DNA of 64,000 nucleotides from Polaribacter septentrionalilitoris (GCF_009832745.1 NZ_VRMJ01000042.1:186001-250000); one strand, 5' to 3'. Positions 1 to 9,035 are shown, counted from the first letter of the stretch. Notes: generated by a model not told the origin, from the letters alone. Translations and numbers: made by a program.

Positions 1-1095
1 CTTGATATTTGCAATAAATTGATCAAACAAATATTCTGAATCATGTGGGCCTGGGCTAGCTTCTGGGTGATATTGTACCGAAAATACATTCTTATCTTTT
101 AAACGAATTCCTGCTACTGTATGATCATTTAAATGAACGTGTGTAATTTCTACATTTTCATTTGCTTCTGTTTCTTCTCTATGAATCGCAAAACCGTGAT
201 TTTGAGAAGTAATTTCTCCTTTACCTGTTAATAAATTCTTTACAGGGTGATTGATTCCTCTATGTCCATTATGCATTTTGTAAGTAGAAATTCCTTGAGA
301 AAGTGCAATTACTTGATGTCCTAAACAAATACCAAATAAAGGTAAATTTCTGCTTACAATTTCTTTAGCAACTGCTTGAGCTTCTTCTAAAGGCTCTGGA
401 TCTCCAGGTCCATTTGAAATAAAATACCCATCAGGATTAAACGCTGCTAAATCTTCGAAAGAAGAATTATAAGGAAACACTTTTATATAAGCTCCTCTTT
501 TTGCTAAGTTTCTTAAAATATTCTTTTTGATTCCAATATCTAGAGCAGAAATTTTAATATCAGCGTTTTCATCACCTACAAAATAAGGTTCTGTAGTAGA
601 TACTTTAGAAGCCAACTCTAAACCTTCCATACTAGGTACTTCTGCCAATTGTTTTTTTAGTGCATCAATATTATCAATATCTGTAGAAATGATTGCATTC
701 ATTGCACCATTGTCTCTTATATAAGCAACTAGAGCTCTAGTATCTACATCAGAAATGGCTACTAAATTGTGTTTTGCAAACCAATCTTTTAAATTTCCAT
801 GAGAATCTACCCTTGAATGTGTAAAACTAAAGTTTCTACAAATTAATCCTGATATTTTAATTCCATCAGATTCTACTTCATTATCATTTACTCCGTAATT
901 ACCGATATGAGCATTTGTAGCTACCATTAACTGACCATAATACGAAGGATCAGTAAATATTTCTTGATAACCAGTCATACCAGTATTAAAACAGATTTCT
1001 CCTGTAGATGTTCCTTCTATTCCAACAGATTTTCCGTAAAAAATTGTTCCGTCTGCTAATAAAACTAAAGCTTTTTTTCTTGTTTGATATTTCAT
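1..1095 (-). CDS. carA: Carbamoyl-phosphate synthase small subunit, 3' end cut by window
   Basis: The glutaminase subunit of carbamoyl-phosphate synthetase takes ammonia from glutamine and passes it to CarB for pyrimidine and arginine synthesis. All 365 codons in the window are open from the ATG at 1095, starting MKYQTRKKALVLLADGT. The N-terminal CPSase domain has FNTGMTGYQEIFTDPSY, and the C-terminal class I amidotransferase domain has the nucleophile motif FGICLGHQ and the catalytic HPE near the end (YHPEASPGPHDSE). The frame is still open at base 1, but the family is about 370 residues long, so only a few codons and the stop are missing. It follows rplQ after a terminator and has its own TAAATTTG promoter element, so it is probably transcribed independently of the ribosomal operon. 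Confidence 0.95.
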   Translation of the reverse strand, partial: MKYQTRKKALVLLADGTIFYGKSVGIEGTSTGEICFNTGMTGYQEIFTDPSYYGQLMVATNAHIGNYGVNDNEVESDGIKISGLICRNFSFTHSRVDSHGNLKDWFAKHNLVAISDVDTRALVAYIRDNGAMNAIISTDIDNIDALKKQLAEVPSMEGLELASKVSTTEPYFVGDENADIKISALDIGIKKNILRNLAKRGAYIKVFPYNSSFEDLAAFNPDGYFISNGPGDPEPLEEAQAVAKEIVSRNLPLFGICLGHQVIALSQGISTYKMHNGHRGINHPVKNLLTGKGEITSQNHGFAIHREETEANENVEITHVHLNDHTVAGIRLKDKNVFSVQYHPEASPGPHDSEYLFDQFIANIK

Positions 1096-1121
1096 TGATC
1101 GTTGTTGTGTTTCTTACTTTA

Positions 1122-1129
1122 CAAATTTA
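1122..1129 (-). promoter_or_regulatory. Candidate carA promoter, -7 element TAAATTTG
   Basis: The minus strand reads TAAATTTG, a perfect match to the Bacteroidota -7 consensus TAnnTTTG, 26 bases before the carA ATG. No TTTG is seen at the ideal 19-base distance, so the -33 box is weak. The predicted transcript start near 1115 would give a leader of about 20 bases. Confidence 0.5.
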
Positions 1130-1204
1130 CAAATTATATGTACTGTTATTTATAATTTGGTTTTGGTTTTTTAACAAAATTATTAAGATGCTAAAACAAG
1201 TTTA

Positions 1205-1242
1205 GCATAAAAAAAGGGATAAACGTAAACGCTTATCCCTTT
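1205..1242 (-). terminator. Intrinsic terminator of the ribosomal super-operon
   Basis: A perfect 10-bp stem (AAAGGGATAA at 1213-1222 with its complement at 1233-1242) encloses a 10-base loop. On the minus strand it is followed by a run of seven T. It lies about 26 bases beyond the rplQ stop and separates rplQ from carA. Confidence 0.85.
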
Positions 1243-1268
1243 GATATAATTTAAAAAATTTTCATTTT

Positions 1269-1754
1269 TTATTCTTCTGATTTTTCTTCAGTTGCTGTTT
1301 CTTCTACTTGTGAAGTAGCTTCTGCTTTAGAAGAGCCTCCTCTTCTACTTCTACGTGTAGATTTCTTAGCTTTTTTACCTTTTGGATTGTAAATTTCGTT
1401 ATAATCAACTAATTCTACCATCGCCATAGGAGCGTTATCTCCTTGACGGTTTCCTAATTTGATGATACGAACATAACCTCCTGGTCTGTCTGCTACTTTT
1501 ACAGATATTTCTCTAAAAAGTTCTGTTACAGCATATTTATCACGTAAATAAGAGAATACAATACGTCTGTTATGAGTTGTATCTGCTTTAGATTTAGTAA
1601 TTAATGGCTCTACAAAAGTTCTTAAGGCTTTAGCTTTTGCCACAGTTGTGTTAATACGCTTGTGCTCTATTAAAGAACAAGCCATATTAGCTAACATCGC
1701 TTTTCTATGCGCTGTTTTTCTTCCTAAATGATTGTGTTTTTTTCCGTGTCTCAT
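1269..1754 (-). CDS. rplQ: 50S ribosomal protein L17
   Basis: L17 of the large subunit, last gene of the super-operon. The N-terminus [20 protein letters not shown] is the conserved L17 start, and [19 protein letters not shown] lies in the core. At 161 residues it is longer than the roughly 120 of enteric L17 because of a low-complexity tail from about residue 125 ([16 protein letters not shown], then Glu/Thr-rich), as is usual in Flavobacteriia. The 62-base spacer after rpoA holds a two-tier stem-loop, and a terminator follows the gene. Confidence 0.97.
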   Translation of the reverse strand: MRHGKKHNHLGRKTAHRKAMLANMACSLIEHKRINTTVAKAKALRTFVEPLITKSKADTTHNRRIVFSYLRDKYAVTELFREISVKVADRPGGYVRIIKLGNRQGDNAPMAMVELVDYNEIYNPKGKKAKKSTRRSRRGGSSKAEATSQVEETATEEKSEE

Positions 1755-1772
1755 TTTGACGTTTGTTTTAGG

Positions 1773-1815
1773 CTTTCATCTTGCTCAACCCTTTTTGAGG
1801 AGCAAACTATGAAAG
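1773..1815 (-). other. Two-tier stem-loop in the rpoA-rplQ spacer
   Basis: Outer 7-bp helix CTTTCAT (1773-1779) with ATGAAAG (1809-1815); inner 6-bp helix TTGCTC (1781-1786) with GAGCAA (1800-1805). They are separated by an asymmetric internal loop of one and three bases. An alternative inner pairing CTCAA (1785-1789) with TTGAG (1795-1799) overlaps it. There is no T run, so it is not a terminator. See the finding on alpha-operon spacers. Confidence 0.5.
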
Positions 1816-1816
1816 A

Positions 1817-2809
1817 TTAATCTCTATCTAATTTATATTTTGTTAAGTCCATTCCGAAGCTTAAGCCTTTAACAATCACTAACTCTTCTAATTCAGTTAA
1901 TGATTTTTTACCAAAGTTTCTGAACTTCATTAAATCACTCTTGTTAAACGATACTAAATCTCCTAATGTATCTACTTCTGCAGCTTTTAAACAATTTAAA
2001 GCTCTAACAGATAAATCCATATCGATTAATCTCGTTTTTAATAATTGACGCATATGTAATGATTCTTCATCATATGTTTCTGTTTGTGCAATTTCATCAG
2101 CCTCTAAAGTGATACGCTCATCAGAGAATAACATAAAGTGGTGGATTAATATTTTTGCAGCTTCAGTTAATGCATCTTTTGGATTAATTGAACCATCAGT
2201 ATCGATATCGAAAACTAATTTTTCATAATCTGTTTTTTGTTCTACACGAAAATTTTCGATTGCGTATTTTACATTCTTAATTGGTGTGTAGATAGAATCT
2301 GTAAAGATTGTTCCTATAGGTGCTGAAGCTTTTTTATTTTCTTCTGCAGGTACAAATCCTCTACCTTTTTCAATGGTAATTTCTGCATTTAATTTTACAG
2401 ATTTCTCCATATTACAAATCACTAAGTCAGGATTTAATACTTGGAAACCAGATATAAATTTCTGTAAATCACCAGCAGTAAACTGCTCTTGATCTGTCAC
2501 AGAAATAGAAACAGTTTCTCTATCAGTTTCATCTATTTGTTTCTTAAAACGAACTTGTTTTAAGTTTAAAATAATTTCTGTAACGTCTTCTACGATTCCT
2601 GAAACTGTAGAAAACTCATGCTCCACACCATCAATTCTTAATGATGTAATTGCAAAACCTTCTAAAGATGATAATAATACTCTTCTTAAAGCATTACCTA
2701 CTGTTAAACCAAAACCTGGTTCTAAAGGTCTAAACTCAAATCTACCAGAAAAATCTGTAGATTCAATCATTATTACTTTATCAGGTTTCTGAAAATTTAA
2801 AATTGCCAT
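1817..2809 (-). CDS. rpoA: RNA polymerase alpha subunit
   Basis: Alpha subunit that starts assembly of RNA polymerase and contacts activators and UP elements. The 330-residue length is normal. The N-terminal domain carries [21 protein letters not shown], the assembly signature (here MAILNF... start, signature near residue 30-50). The C-terminal domain has [18 protein letters not shown] and [14 protein letters not shown], the helix-hairpin-helix DNA-binding region. It sits between rpsD and rplQ, as in nearly all bacteria, and is cotranscribed with them. Both flanking spacers are structured. Confidence 0.98.
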   Translation of the reverse strand: MAILNFQKPDKVIMIESTDFSGRFEFRPLEPGFGLTVGNALRRVLLSSLEGFAITSLRIDGVEHEFSTVSGIVEDVTEIILNLKQVRFKKQIDETDRETVSISVTDQEQFTAGDLQKFISGFQVLNPDLVICNMEKSVKLNAEITIEKGRGFVPAEENKKASAPIGTIFTDSIYTPIKNVKYAIENFRVEQKTDYEKLVFDIDTDGSINPKDALTEAAKILIHHFMLFSDERITLEADEIAQTETYDEESLHMRQLLKTRLIDMDLSVRALNCLKAAEVDTLGDLVSFNKSDLMKFRNFGKKSLTELEELVIVKGLSFGMDLTKYKLDRD

Positions 2810-2825
2810 TTTGTTCTTCGTTTTA

Positions 2826-2893
2826 ATTGTTATTTGGTTGCGCGGTTTATAAGTTTGAAGAAGTACTAATAAACCCTTTGGCCAAATACCAAT
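2826..2893 (-). other. Two-tier stem-loop in the rpsD-rpoA spacer
   Basis: Outer 7-bp helix TATTTGG (2831-2837) with CCAAATA (2882-2888), extended by ATTG (2826-2829) with CAAT (2890-2893). Inner 7-bp helix GGTTTAT (2844-2850) with ATAAACC (2869-2875). The internal loop has six bases on each side and the apical loop 18. There is no T run for a terminator. Confidence 0.55.
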
Positions 2894-2905
2894 ATGATTA
2901 ATTTA

Positions 2906-3511
2906 TTATTTAGAATATAATTCTACTATTAATTGCTCTTTGATGTTCTCTGGAATTTGTAATCTTTCTGGTACTTTTACAAAAGTTCCAGTTTTAGTAT
3001 CATTATTCCAAGTTAACCATTCAAATACATTGTTGTTAGAAGCCAATGCATCTTCAATAGCTACTAAAGATTTAGATTTTTCTCTTACAGCAACTACATC
3101 TCCTTCTTTTAATCTGTAAGAAGGTATGTTAACGATTTCTCCATTAACTGTAATGTGTCTATGACCAACTAATTGACGAGCTCCACTTCTTGATTTAGAA
3201 ATACCCATTCTGTACACAACGTCATCTAAACGAGATTCACATAATTGTAATAAGATTTCACCTGTAATTCCTTGAGAAGCTGATGCTTTTTTGAATAAAT
3301 TACTGAATTGACGCTCTAAAATACCATAAGTATATTTTGCTTTTTGCTTTTCAGCTAACTGAGTAGCATATTCAGATTTCTTTCCTCTTCTTCTTGCATT
3401 TCCATGCTGTCCTGGAGGATAATTTCTTTTTTCGAAGTTTTTGTCTTCGCCAAAAATTGCTTCGCCAAATTTACGAGCAATTTTAGTTTTTGGTCCTGTA
3501 TATCTTGCCAT
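2906..3511 (-). CDS. rpsD: 30S ribosomal protein S4
   Basis: Primary 16S rRNA-binding protein of the small subunit and, in enterics, the autoregulator of the alpha operon. Length 201 residues is typical. The start [20 protein letters not shown] and the S4 domain [24 protein letters not shown] (central part near residue 90-125) are clear, ending in QLIVELYSK. The N-terminus lacks the four-cysteine zinc knuckle, so it is the zinc-free form. The flanking spacers of 82 and 96 bases are unusually long for this operon and both are structured. Confidence 0.98.
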   Translation of the reverse strand: MARYTGPKTKIARKFGEAIFGEDKNFEKRNYPPGQHGNARRRGKKSEYATQLAEKQKAKYTYGILERQFSNLFKKASASQGITGEILLQLCESRLDDVVYRMGISKSRSGARQLVGHRHITVNGEIVNIPSYRLKEGDVVAVREKSKSLVAIEDALASNNNVFEWLTWNNDTKTGTFVKVPERLQIPENIKEQLIVELYSK

Positions 3512-3525
3512 TTCTTTTTTGTTAT

Positions 3526-3578
3526 AATTAGGGATTATGAATTAAGGCTTAATCCTTCGATAATCATGTTTCCTAATT
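3526..3578 (-). other. Three-tier stem-loop in the rpsK-rpsD spacer
   Basis: Outer 7-bp helix AATTAGG (3526-3532) with CCTAATT (3572-3578); middle 6-bp helix GATTAT (3533-3538) with ATAATC (3560-3565); inner 4-bp helix AAGG (3544-3547) with CCTT (3554-3557). The outer and middle helices abut on one side and are separated by six bases on the other. Confidence 0.5.
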
Positions 3579-3593
3579 GGTTAAAATATTTAA

Positions 3594-3977
3594 TTATACT
3601 CTTCTTCTTTTTGGTGGACGACAACCATTGTGTGGAATTGGTGTAACATCAATAATCTCAGTTACTTCTATACCAGCATTGTGTAAAGATCTAATTGCAG
3701 ATTCTCTACCATTACCTGGACCTTTTACATAAACTTTTACTTTACGTAAACCAGCTTCTTTTGCAACACCTGCACAATCTTCTGCTGCTAATTGAGCTGC
3801 ATAAGGAGTATTCTTTTTAGAACCTCTAAAACCCATTTTACCTGCAGATGACCATGAAACTACGTCACCTTTTTTGTTTGTTAAAGAAATGATGATGTTG
3901 TTAAAAGATGCATTAATGTGTGCTTCTCCAATTGCATCAACAATTACTTTACGTTTTTTTGAACTTGCTTTTGCCAT
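3594..3977 (-). CDS. rpsK: 30S ribosomal protein S11
   Basis: S11 forms part of the platform of the small subunit near the E site. Its 127 residues match the family. Diagnostic stretches are [39 protein letters not shown] and the C-terminal [17 protein letters not shown]. It follows rpsM after an 84-base structured spacer and precedes rpsD. The order rpsM-rpsK-rpsD-rpoA-rplQ is the standard alpha-operon order. Confidence 0.98.
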   Translation of the reverse strand: MAKASSKKRKVIVDAIGEAHINASFNNIIISLTNKKGDVVSWSSAGKMGFRGSKKNTPYAAQLAAEDCAGVAKEAGLRKVKVYVKGPGNGRESAIRSLHNAGIEVTEIIDVTPIPHNGCRPPKRRRV

Positions 3978-3990
3978 AATTTTTAATGTT

Positions 3991-4046
3991 TAGTTATTCT
4001 GTTTAGTAAGTTGTATTGTAAAATACGGCACACTAAACCATAACTA
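3991..4046 (-). other. Three-tier stem-loop in the rpsM-rpsK spacer
   Basis: Outer 7-bp helix TAGTTAT (3991-3997) with ATAACTA (4040-4046); middle 7-bp helix GTTTAGT (4001-4007) with ACTAAAC (4032-4038); inner 5-bp helix GTATT (4013-4017) with AATAC (4022-4026) and a four-base loop. All three are perfect. There is no T run on either side. Confidence 0.6.
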
Positions 4047-4061
4047 GGTTAATCTCTAACT

Positions 4062-4427
4062 TTATTTTTTCTTGTTAGCTACAGTTTTTCTCTTACCTTT
4101 TCTTGTACGAGAATTGTTCTTGGTTCTTTGACCTCTTAAAGGAAGACCCATTCTATGACGAATTCCTCTCTGACAACCAATGTCCATTAAACGTTTAATG
4201 TTTAACTGAACTTCTGAACGTAACTCACCTTCTATTGTGAAAGATCCAACTTGTTCTCTAATTGCAGCGATTTGGTCATCAGTCCAATCTTGAACTTTAA
4301 CACTTTCGTCTACTTTTGCTTTTGCTAAAACTTCTTTAGCTCTACTGTTTCCTATACCAAAGATGTAAGTTAAAGCAATAACTCCTCTTTTATTCTTTGG
4401 AATATCAATACCTGCTATTCTTGCCAT
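4062..4427 (-). CDS. rpsM: 30S ribosomal protein S13
   Basis: S13 in the small-subunit head bridges to the 50S and contacts the P-site tRNA. At 121 residues it has the family start [20 protein letters not shown], the helix-hairpin-helix-like [17 protein letters not shown], and the basic tail [20 protein letters not shown]. Its ATG shares one base with the rpmJ stop codon (TAATG), so translation of the two is probably coupled. Confidence 0.98.
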   Translation of the reverse strand: MARIAGIDIPKNKRGVIALTYIFGIGNSRAKEVLAKAKVDESVKVQDWTDDQIAAIREQVGSFTIEGELRSEVQLNIKRLMDIGCQRGIRHRMGLPLRGQRTKNNSRTRKGKRKTVANKKK

Positions 4428-4543
4428 TACCCTTGTCTTTGTTTAAATCTAGGATTTTGTTTGTTAATTACGTATAATCTACCTTTTCTGCGTACTATTT
4501 TGCAGTCGGCACTTCTTTTTTTAACTGATGCTCTAACTTTCAT
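4427..4543 (-). CDS. rpmJ: 50S ribosomal protein L36, zinc-free type
   Basis: A 38-codon gene between infA and rpsM, translated as [20 protein letters not shown] followed by [18 protein letters not shown]. Length, position and sequence identify L36, the smallest 50S protein. The classical zinc ribbon needs Cys11, Cys14, Cys27 and His33; here position 11 is Ser, 27 is Asn and 33 is Phe, and only Cys14 remains. It is therefore the C-minus paralogue type that cannot bind zinc in the usual way. The stop overlaps the rpsM start by one base, and infA ends 12 bases upstream. Confidence 0.95.
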   Translation of the reverse strand: MKVRASVKKRSADCKIVRRKGRLYVINKQNPRFKQRQG

Positions 4544-4555
4544 CTGTTTATGTTT

Positions 4556-4771
4556 TTAGTATCTGTAAGTAATTCTTGCCTTTGTTAAATCGTATGGACT
4601 CATTTCTAATTTTACCTTATCTCCTGGTAATAATTTAATATAATGCATACGCATTTTTCCTGAAATGTGAGCCGTTACAATATGTCCATTTTCTAATTCC
4701 ACTCGAAACATTGCATTTGATAATGCTTCTGTAATGGTTCCGTCTTGTTGAATTGCTGGTTGCTTAGCCAT
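4556..4771 (-). CDS. infA: Translation initiation factor IF-1
   Basis: IF-1 binds the ribosomal A site during initiation. Its 71 residues form a single S1/OB-fold domain with the conserved [39 protein letters not shown] and a C-terminal [14 protein letters not shown]. It starts one base after the secY stop and is followed by rpmJ, the secY-infA-rpmJ order being common in Bacteroidota (no adk or map gene intervenes). Confidence 0.98.
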   Translation of the reverse strand: MAKQPAIQQDGTITEALSNAMFRVELENGHIVTAHISGKMRMHYIKLLPGDKVKLEMSPYDLTKARITYRY

Positions 4772-4772
4772 A

Positions 4773-6098
4773 TTATTTATTCGATTTTCTATTGCTATTT
4801 CCCGTTTTCATTAATCCATCATAATGACGATTTAATAAATACGAATTAATCTGTTGCAAAGTATCTATTGCAACTCCTACCATAATGATTAATGATGTAC
4901 CACCATAGAACATAGCCCAACCTTGTTGTACTCCAAACTGAACTACAATTGCTGGTAAGATAGATAGTGCTGCTAAGAATAACGATCCTGGGAACGTAAT
5001 TCTAGATAACACAGAATCTAATCTATCTGCTGTATCTTTTCCTGGTCTGATACCTGGTATAAAACCACCACTTCTTTTTAAATCTTCAGCCATTTTATTC
5101 GTAGGAATAGTAATTGCTGTATAGAAATAACTAAAAATGATAATCAATAATGCAAAAATCACATTATACCATAAACCATTAATATCTTGTAAACTTGCTA
5201 TTGCTGGAAACTTTTGCGCCAAAGCTATAGGTACAAACATAATTGCTTGCGCAAAGATAATTGGCATTACACCTGCTGCATTTAGTTTCAAAGGAATATA
5301 ATCTCTTGAACCTGCAACATTTTGAATGTTTCCTACAACTGTTCTTCTTGCGTACTGAACTGCAATTTTTCTTACAGCAGTAACCAATAACACAGTTAAT
5401 AAAATTACTACAAACCAAACTATGATTTCAATTAACACCATCATAATTCCACCAGCACCAGCATTTGTTGTTTTTGCAACAAATTCTTGTAAAAATGCAG
5501 CTGGAAAATTAGCGATAATTCCAACAGTAATTAATAATGAAATACCATTACCAACTCCTTTATCTGTAATACGCTCTCCTAACCACATTGCAAAAATTGT
5601 TCCTGCAGTTAAGATAATGATTGATGAAACCCAAAATGTAGCTCCACTTACTAAAAATGCTTCAGGCGGTAAACCAAACTGAGTTTTAATAGCAGTAATA
5701 TACGTTGGTGCTTGAACCAAGGTAATACCAATGGTTAACCATCTTGTAATTTGCGTAATCTTTTTACGTCCACTTTCTCCATCTTTTTGTAGTTTCTGTA
5801 AATAAGGAACAGCTATTCCCATTAATTGAACTACAATAGAAGCAGAAATATAAGGCATAATACCAAGTGCCATTACTGACGCTCTGGCAAATGCCCCTCC
5901 TGTAAATGCGTTTAATAATCCTAAAAGACCTCCATCAGTACTTTGTTTTAAAGCAGCTAATTGTAATGGATCTACCCCAGGTAAAGGAATAGCAGCCATA
6001 AAACGATATACTGCAATTAAACCAATAGTAAGAAGAATCTTGTTTTTCAACTCTTCAATACTGAAAATTTCTTTTAATCTATTAATTAAATTCATCAT
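4773..6098 (-). CDS. secY: Preprotein translocase channel subunit SecY
   Basis: Central pore of the Sec translocon in the inner membrane. The 441-residue product has ten predicted membrane segments and the SecY signatures PLPGVDP (start of the TM1 loop), [20 protein letters not shown] near residue 65-80, the [12 protein letters not shown] cytoplasmic loop, and [20 protein letters not shown] before the last helices. The start may be the first or second codon of two adjacent ATGs. It lies 10 bases after rplO, in the usual spc-operon position. Confidence 0.98.
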   Translation of the reverse strand: MMNLINRLKEIFSIEELKNKILLTIGLIAVYRFMAAIPLPGVDPLQLAALKQSTDGGLLGLLNAFTGGAFARASVMALGIMPYISASIVVQLMGIAVPYLQKLQKDGESGRKKITQITRWLTIGITLVQAPTYITAIKTQFGLPPEAFLVSGATFWVSSIIILTAGTIFAMWLGERITDKGVGNGISLLITVGIIANFPAAFLQEFVAKTTNAGAGGIMMVLIEIIVWFVVILLTVLLVTAVRKIAVQYARRTVVGNIQNVAGSRDYIPLKLNAAGVMPIIFAQAIMFVPIALAQKFPAIASLQDINGLWYNVIFALLIIIFSYFYTAITIPTNKMAEDLKRSGGFIPGIRPGKDTADRLDSVLSRITFPGSLFLAALSILPAIVVQFGVQQGWAMFYGGTSLIIMVGVAIDTLQQINSYLLNRHYDGLMKTGNSNRKSNK

Positions 6099-6108
6099 TT
6101 ACGAAATC

Positions 6109-6561
6109 TTATAAAGTAACAGCTTCTCCTCCAGCCGCTTCAATAGCAGCTTTAGCTGATGCTGTAAATTTATGTACAGTTATATTTAATTTAGCTTTTA
6201 ATTCTCCACCACCTAATATTTTTACTAGGTCGTTTTTGCTAGCTAATCTGTTAGCAACCAAAATATCTAAATCTACTGTATCTATTACCTTTCCACTATC
6301 AACTAAAGATTGTAATTTATCTAAGTTGATTCCTTGATACTCTTTTCTATTGATATTTGTGAAACCAAACTTTGGTACACGTCTTTGAAGTGGCATTTGC
6401 CCACCTTCAAAACCAATTTTACGAGAATAACCTGAACGAGATTTCGCACCTTTGTGACCTCTTGTAGAAGTTCCTCCGTGACCAGAACCTTCACCACGTG
6501 CGATTCTTTTCCCTTTTTTTACAGATCCTTCTGCTGGTGTTAAGTTATGTAAACTACTCAT
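6109..6561 (-). CDS. rplO: 50S ribosomal protein L15
   Basis: L15 is a late-assembly large-subunit protein. The 150-residue product has the glycine- and arginine-rich N-terminus (KGKRIARGEGSGHGGTSTRG), the GFEGGQMPLQRRVPKFGF motif, and the conserved C-terminal KFTASAKAAIEAAGGEAV. It sits between rpmD and secY with 10-base spacers on both sides. Confidence 0.98.
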   Translation of the reverse strand: MSSLHNLTPAEGSVKKGKRIARGEGSGHGGTSTRGHKGAKSRSGYSRKIGFEGGQMPLQRRVPKFGFTNINRKEYQGINLDKLQSLVDSGKVIDTVDLDILVANRLASKNDLVKILGGGELKAKLNITVHKFTASAKAAIEAAGGEAVTL

Positions 6562-6571
6562 TTTAAATATC

Positions 6572-6754
6572 TTATTTTAATTCCTCTACAGAAACTAAAT
6601 GTGAAACTTTATCTACCATACCAACTATTGATGGAGTTGCCTCATGCTCAACAGATTGGTTTAATCTACGTAAACCTAATGCTTCTAAAGTTCTTTTTTG
6701 ATTCTTTAAACGCCCGATTTGACTTTTTACTTGTGTAACTTTAATTTTTGCCAT
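6572..6754 (-). CDS. rpmD: 50S ribosomal protein L30
   Basis: A 60-residue L30 with the family pattern [20 protein letters not shown] followed by [13 protein letters not shown]. It is in the normal position between rpsE and rplO. The short length agrees with bacterial L30, which lacks the extension of archaeal L7-type homologues. Confidence 0.97.
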   Translation of the reverse strand: MAKIKVTQVKSQIGRLKNQKRTLEALGLRRLNQSVEHEATPSIVGMVDKVSHLVSVEELK

Positions 6755-6765
6755 CTCTTTTAGAT

Positions 6766-7287
6766 TTATCCGTTAAATACTTTTTCTAAAGAAATTCCTC
6801 TTTGCTTCGCTATTGCAGATGCACTACGTAATTGTAATAAAGCATCAAAAGTTGCTTTTACTGCATTGTGAGGGTTAGAAGATCCTTGAGATTTAGATAA
6901 TACATCATGCACACCTACAGACTCTAATACTGCACGTACTGCACCACCAGCAATAACCCCTGTACCAGGAGAAGCAGGCTTAATGAATACTTTTGCTCCA
7001 CCAAACTTACCTTTTTGCTCATGAGGTAATGTACCTTCTAAAATAGGTATTCTTACTAAATTTTTCTTTGCATCTTCTACTGCTTTCGCAATTGCCGAAG
7101 AAACATCTTTAGACTTTCCTAATCCGTGTCCAACAACTCCGTTACCATCACCAACAACTACAATTGCAGAGAAACCAAATGCTCTACCACCTTTTGTTAC
7201 TTTAGTTACACGTTGTACACCTACTAATCTATCTACAAGCTCTAATCCGCTTGGTTTAACTCTTTCTACGTTTTTATAACCTTGCAT
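6766..7287 (-). CDS. rpsE: 30S ribosomal protein S5
   Basis: S5 contributes to translational accuracy and forms part of the mRNA entry site. The 173-residue product shows the double-stranded-RNA-binding-like N-terminal region ([40 protein letters not shown]) and the C-terminal domain with [20 protein letters not shown]. It lies six bases after rplR. Confidence 0.98.
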   Translation of the reverse strand: MQGYKNVERVKPSGLELVDRLVGVQRVTKVTKGGRAFGFSAIVVVGDGNGVVGHGLGKSKDVSSAIAKAVEDAKKNLVRIPILEGTLPHEQKGKFGGAKVFIKPASPGTGVIAGGAVRAVLESVGVHDVLSKSQGSSNPHNAVKATFDALLQLRSASAIAKQRGISLEKVFNG

Positions 7288-7293
7288 AATTTC

Positions 7294-7638
7294 TTAAAAT
7301 TTTAAACCAGCTTCTCTTGCAGCGTCTGCTAATACTTTAACTCTACCATGGTATAAATAACCATTTCTATCGAAAGCAACTGTTTCAACTCCAGCTTTGG
7401 TAGCTTTTTCAGCGATTGATTTACCAACTGCTGCAGAAGCTTCTGCCTTTGTACCTGCTTTTATATCTCTAGATGAAACTGAAGCTAATGTTACTCCGTT
7501 TACATCGTCTACTAACTGAGCGTAAATTTCTTTATTACTTCTGTAAACCGATAATCTTGGTTTAGCAGCTGTACCAGAAACAATCTTTCTGATTCTACGC
7601 TTAATTCTAGCTCTTCTTTGTAATTTTGATAATGCCAT
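7294..7638 (-). CDS. rplR: 50S ribosomal protein L18
   Basis: L18 binds 5S rRNA and anchors it to the central protuberance together with L5. The product has 114 residues, with [20 protein letters not shown] in the centre and the typical C-terminal [26 protein letters not shown] (second half shown by [13 protein letters not shown]). Spacing to rplF is 11 bases. Confidence 0.98.
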   Translation of the reverse strand: MALSKLQRRARIKRRIRKIVSGTAAKPRLSVYRSNKEIYAQLVDDVNGVTLASVSSRDIKAGTKAEASAAVGKSIAEKATKAGVETVAFDRNGYLYHGRVKVLADAAREAGLKF

Positions 7639-7649
7639 AATGCTATATC

Positions 7650-8195
7650 TTATGCAGATTTACCTGCTTTTCTTCTTAATTGTTCTCCTACAAACTTAAC
7701 TCCTTTACCTTTGTATGGTTCTGGTCTACGGAAACCTCTAATTTTCGCAGCTACTTGACCAACTAATTGTTTATCATAAGAAGTTAATTTAACGATTGGA
7801 TTTTTCCCTTTTTCAGATACTGTTTCAACTTTAACCTCTGGAGCTAATTCTAAAACAATATTATGTGAAAATCCTAGTGCTAAATCTAGTTTTTGACCTT
7901 GGTTTGATGCTCTATAACCTACACCAACTAATTCTAATTCTTTAGTCCAACCTTTAGATACACCTTCTATCATATTATTGATTAAGGCTCTCATTAATCC
8001 GTGTTGAGCTTTATGGTCTTTGCTTTCAGATGCTCTTTCTAATACAACTTGTGCATCTTCTACTTTCACTGTAATTCCTTCTGAAATAGTTTGAGTTAAC
8101 TCACCTAATTTTCCTTTTACAGTTACTACATTGTCTTTTATGCTTACATCTACACCTTGTGCGATGCTAACGGGATTTTTTCCTATTCTACTCAT
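7650..8195 (-). CDS. rplF: 50S ribosomal protein L6
   Basis: L6 lies near the GTPase-associated centre of the 50S subunit. Its 181 residues comprise two related domains. Conserved stretches are [11 protein letters not shown] at the start, [17 protein letters not shown] in the middle, and [20 protein letters not shown] near the end. It follows rpsH by 10 bases. Confidence 0.98.
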   Translation of the reverse strand: MSRIGKNPVSIAQGVDVSIKDNVVTVKGKLGELTQTISEGITVKVEDAQVVLERASESKDHKAQHGLMRALINNMIEGVSKGWTKELELVGVGYRASNQGQKLDLALGFSHNIVLELAPEVKVETVSEKGKNPIVKLTSYDKQLVGQVAAKIRGFRRPEPYKGKGVKFVGEQLRRKAGKSA

Positions 8196-8205
8196 CTTTC
8201 AAGAT

Positions 8206-8604
8206 TTAATAAACGTAACATAAAACTTCTCCTCCAACATTCTCTAAACGTGCTTTTTTGTTTGTCATTACACCTTTAGATGTAGAAACAATAGCAATTC
8301 CAAGTCCGTTTAATACCCTTGGCATCTCTTTAGAGCCAACGTATTTACGTAAACCTGGTGTACTGATTCGTTGAATTTTTCTAATTACTGACTCTTTTGT
8401 GTCTTTGTCATATTTTAAAGCAATTTTGATGGTTCCTTGAACAGACTCATCATTAAATTGATAACTTAAAATATACCCTTGATCAAACAAAATCTTAGTC
8501 ATTTCCTTCTTCAAGTTCGAAGCTGGAATTTCCACTACTCTGTGTCCTGCAGCGATTGCATTTCTTACTCTTGTAAGAAAATCCGCGATTGGATCTGTAT
8601 ACAT
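8206..8604 (-). CDS. rpsH: 30S ribosomal protein S8
   Basis: S8 binds the central domain of 16S rRNA and in enterics represses the spc operon. The 132-residue product has MYTDPIADFLTRVRNAIAAG at the N-terminus and VSTSKGVMTNKKARLENVGG at the C-terminus. Unlike all neighbours it is preceded by a 161-base gap containing a good Bacteroidota -7 element and possible RNA structure, so it may head a sub-operon whose expression is adjusted separately. Confidence 0.98.
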   Translation of the reverse strand: MYTDPIADFLTRVRNAIAAGHRVVEIPASNLKKEMTKILFDQGYILSYQFNDESVQGTIKIALKYDKDTKESVIRKIQRISTPGLRKYVGSKEMPRVLNGLGIAIVSTSKGVMTNKKARLENVGGEVLCYVY

Positions 8605-8638
8605 ATTTATTTAAATTGCGATTACGGTTTTCAATTAT

Positions 8639-8715
8639 CTCTATTTACCTACAGTTTTCACTGTGAAAATCGAACCTATAATCAGTTAAAATTCTTATAC
8701 TCAAAAAAAATAGAG
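8639..8715 (-). promoter_or_regulatory. Candidate structured leader of rpsH
   Basis: In the transcript, CTCTATTT (complement of 8708-8715) near the 5' end can pair perfectly over 8 bp with AAATAGAG (complement of 8639-8646). The region enclosed contains the inverted repeat TTTTCAC-T-GTGAAAA (8655-8669). The same CTCTATTT can instead pair with upstream AAAATAGA (complement strand of 8731-8738), if transcription comes from further upstream. This alternative pairing is compatible with a regulatory switch, but no function is shown. Confidence 0.35.
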
Positions 8716-8719
8716 CGTG

Positions 8720-8727
8720 CAAAGATA
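8720..8727 (-). promoter_or_regulatory. Candidate internal promoter before rpsH (TATCTTTG)
   Basis: On the minus strand TATCTTTG fits the TAnnTTTG -7 consensus of Bacteroidota exactly, inside the only long spacer of the spc part of the operon. No TTTG lies 19 bases upstream, so the -33 contact would be weak. It would start a transcript about 110 bases ahead of rpsH. Confidence 0.4.
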
Positions 8728-8765
8728 CACATTCTATTTTTATTTTTAAGCTTTATTAATGATTT

Positions 8766-9035
8766 CTACCAACTTGCTTTTTTAACACCTGGTATTAACC
8801 CTTGATTAGCCATTTCACGAAACGTTACACGAGAAATACCAAATTGTCTCATATATCCTTTAGGACGACCAGTAAGTTTACATCTGTTGTGCATTCTTAT
8901 TGGTGAAGCATTTTTTGGTAATTTTTGCAAAGCTTCATAGTCACCAGCTTCTTTTAAAGCTTTTCTCTTTTCAGCGTATTTTGCAACTGTTTTTGCTCTT
9001 TTGCGTTCGCGAGCTTTCATTGATTCTTTAGCCAT
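8766..9035 (-). CDS. rpsN: 30S ribosomal protein S14, long zinc-free form
   Basis: S14 of the small-subunit head. The 89-residue length and the sequences [20 protein letters not shown] and [20 protein letters not shown] identify the long form; it contains a single cysteine ([10 protein letters not shown]) and lacks the zinc-ribbon CxxC pairs of the short form. It starts three bases after the rplE stop. A 161-base gap follows before rpsH. Confidence 0.98.
   Translation of the reverse strand: MAKESMKARERKRAKTVAKYAEKRKALKEAGDYEALQKLPKNASPIRMHNRCKLTGRPKGYMRQFGISRVTFREMANQGLIPGVKKASW

Noticed and set aside
5179..5418. A 79-codon open frame on the same strand within secY
   Set aside because: It lies wholly inside secY in another frame, is rich in rare-looking Cys and Asn, and has no family match or start signal.
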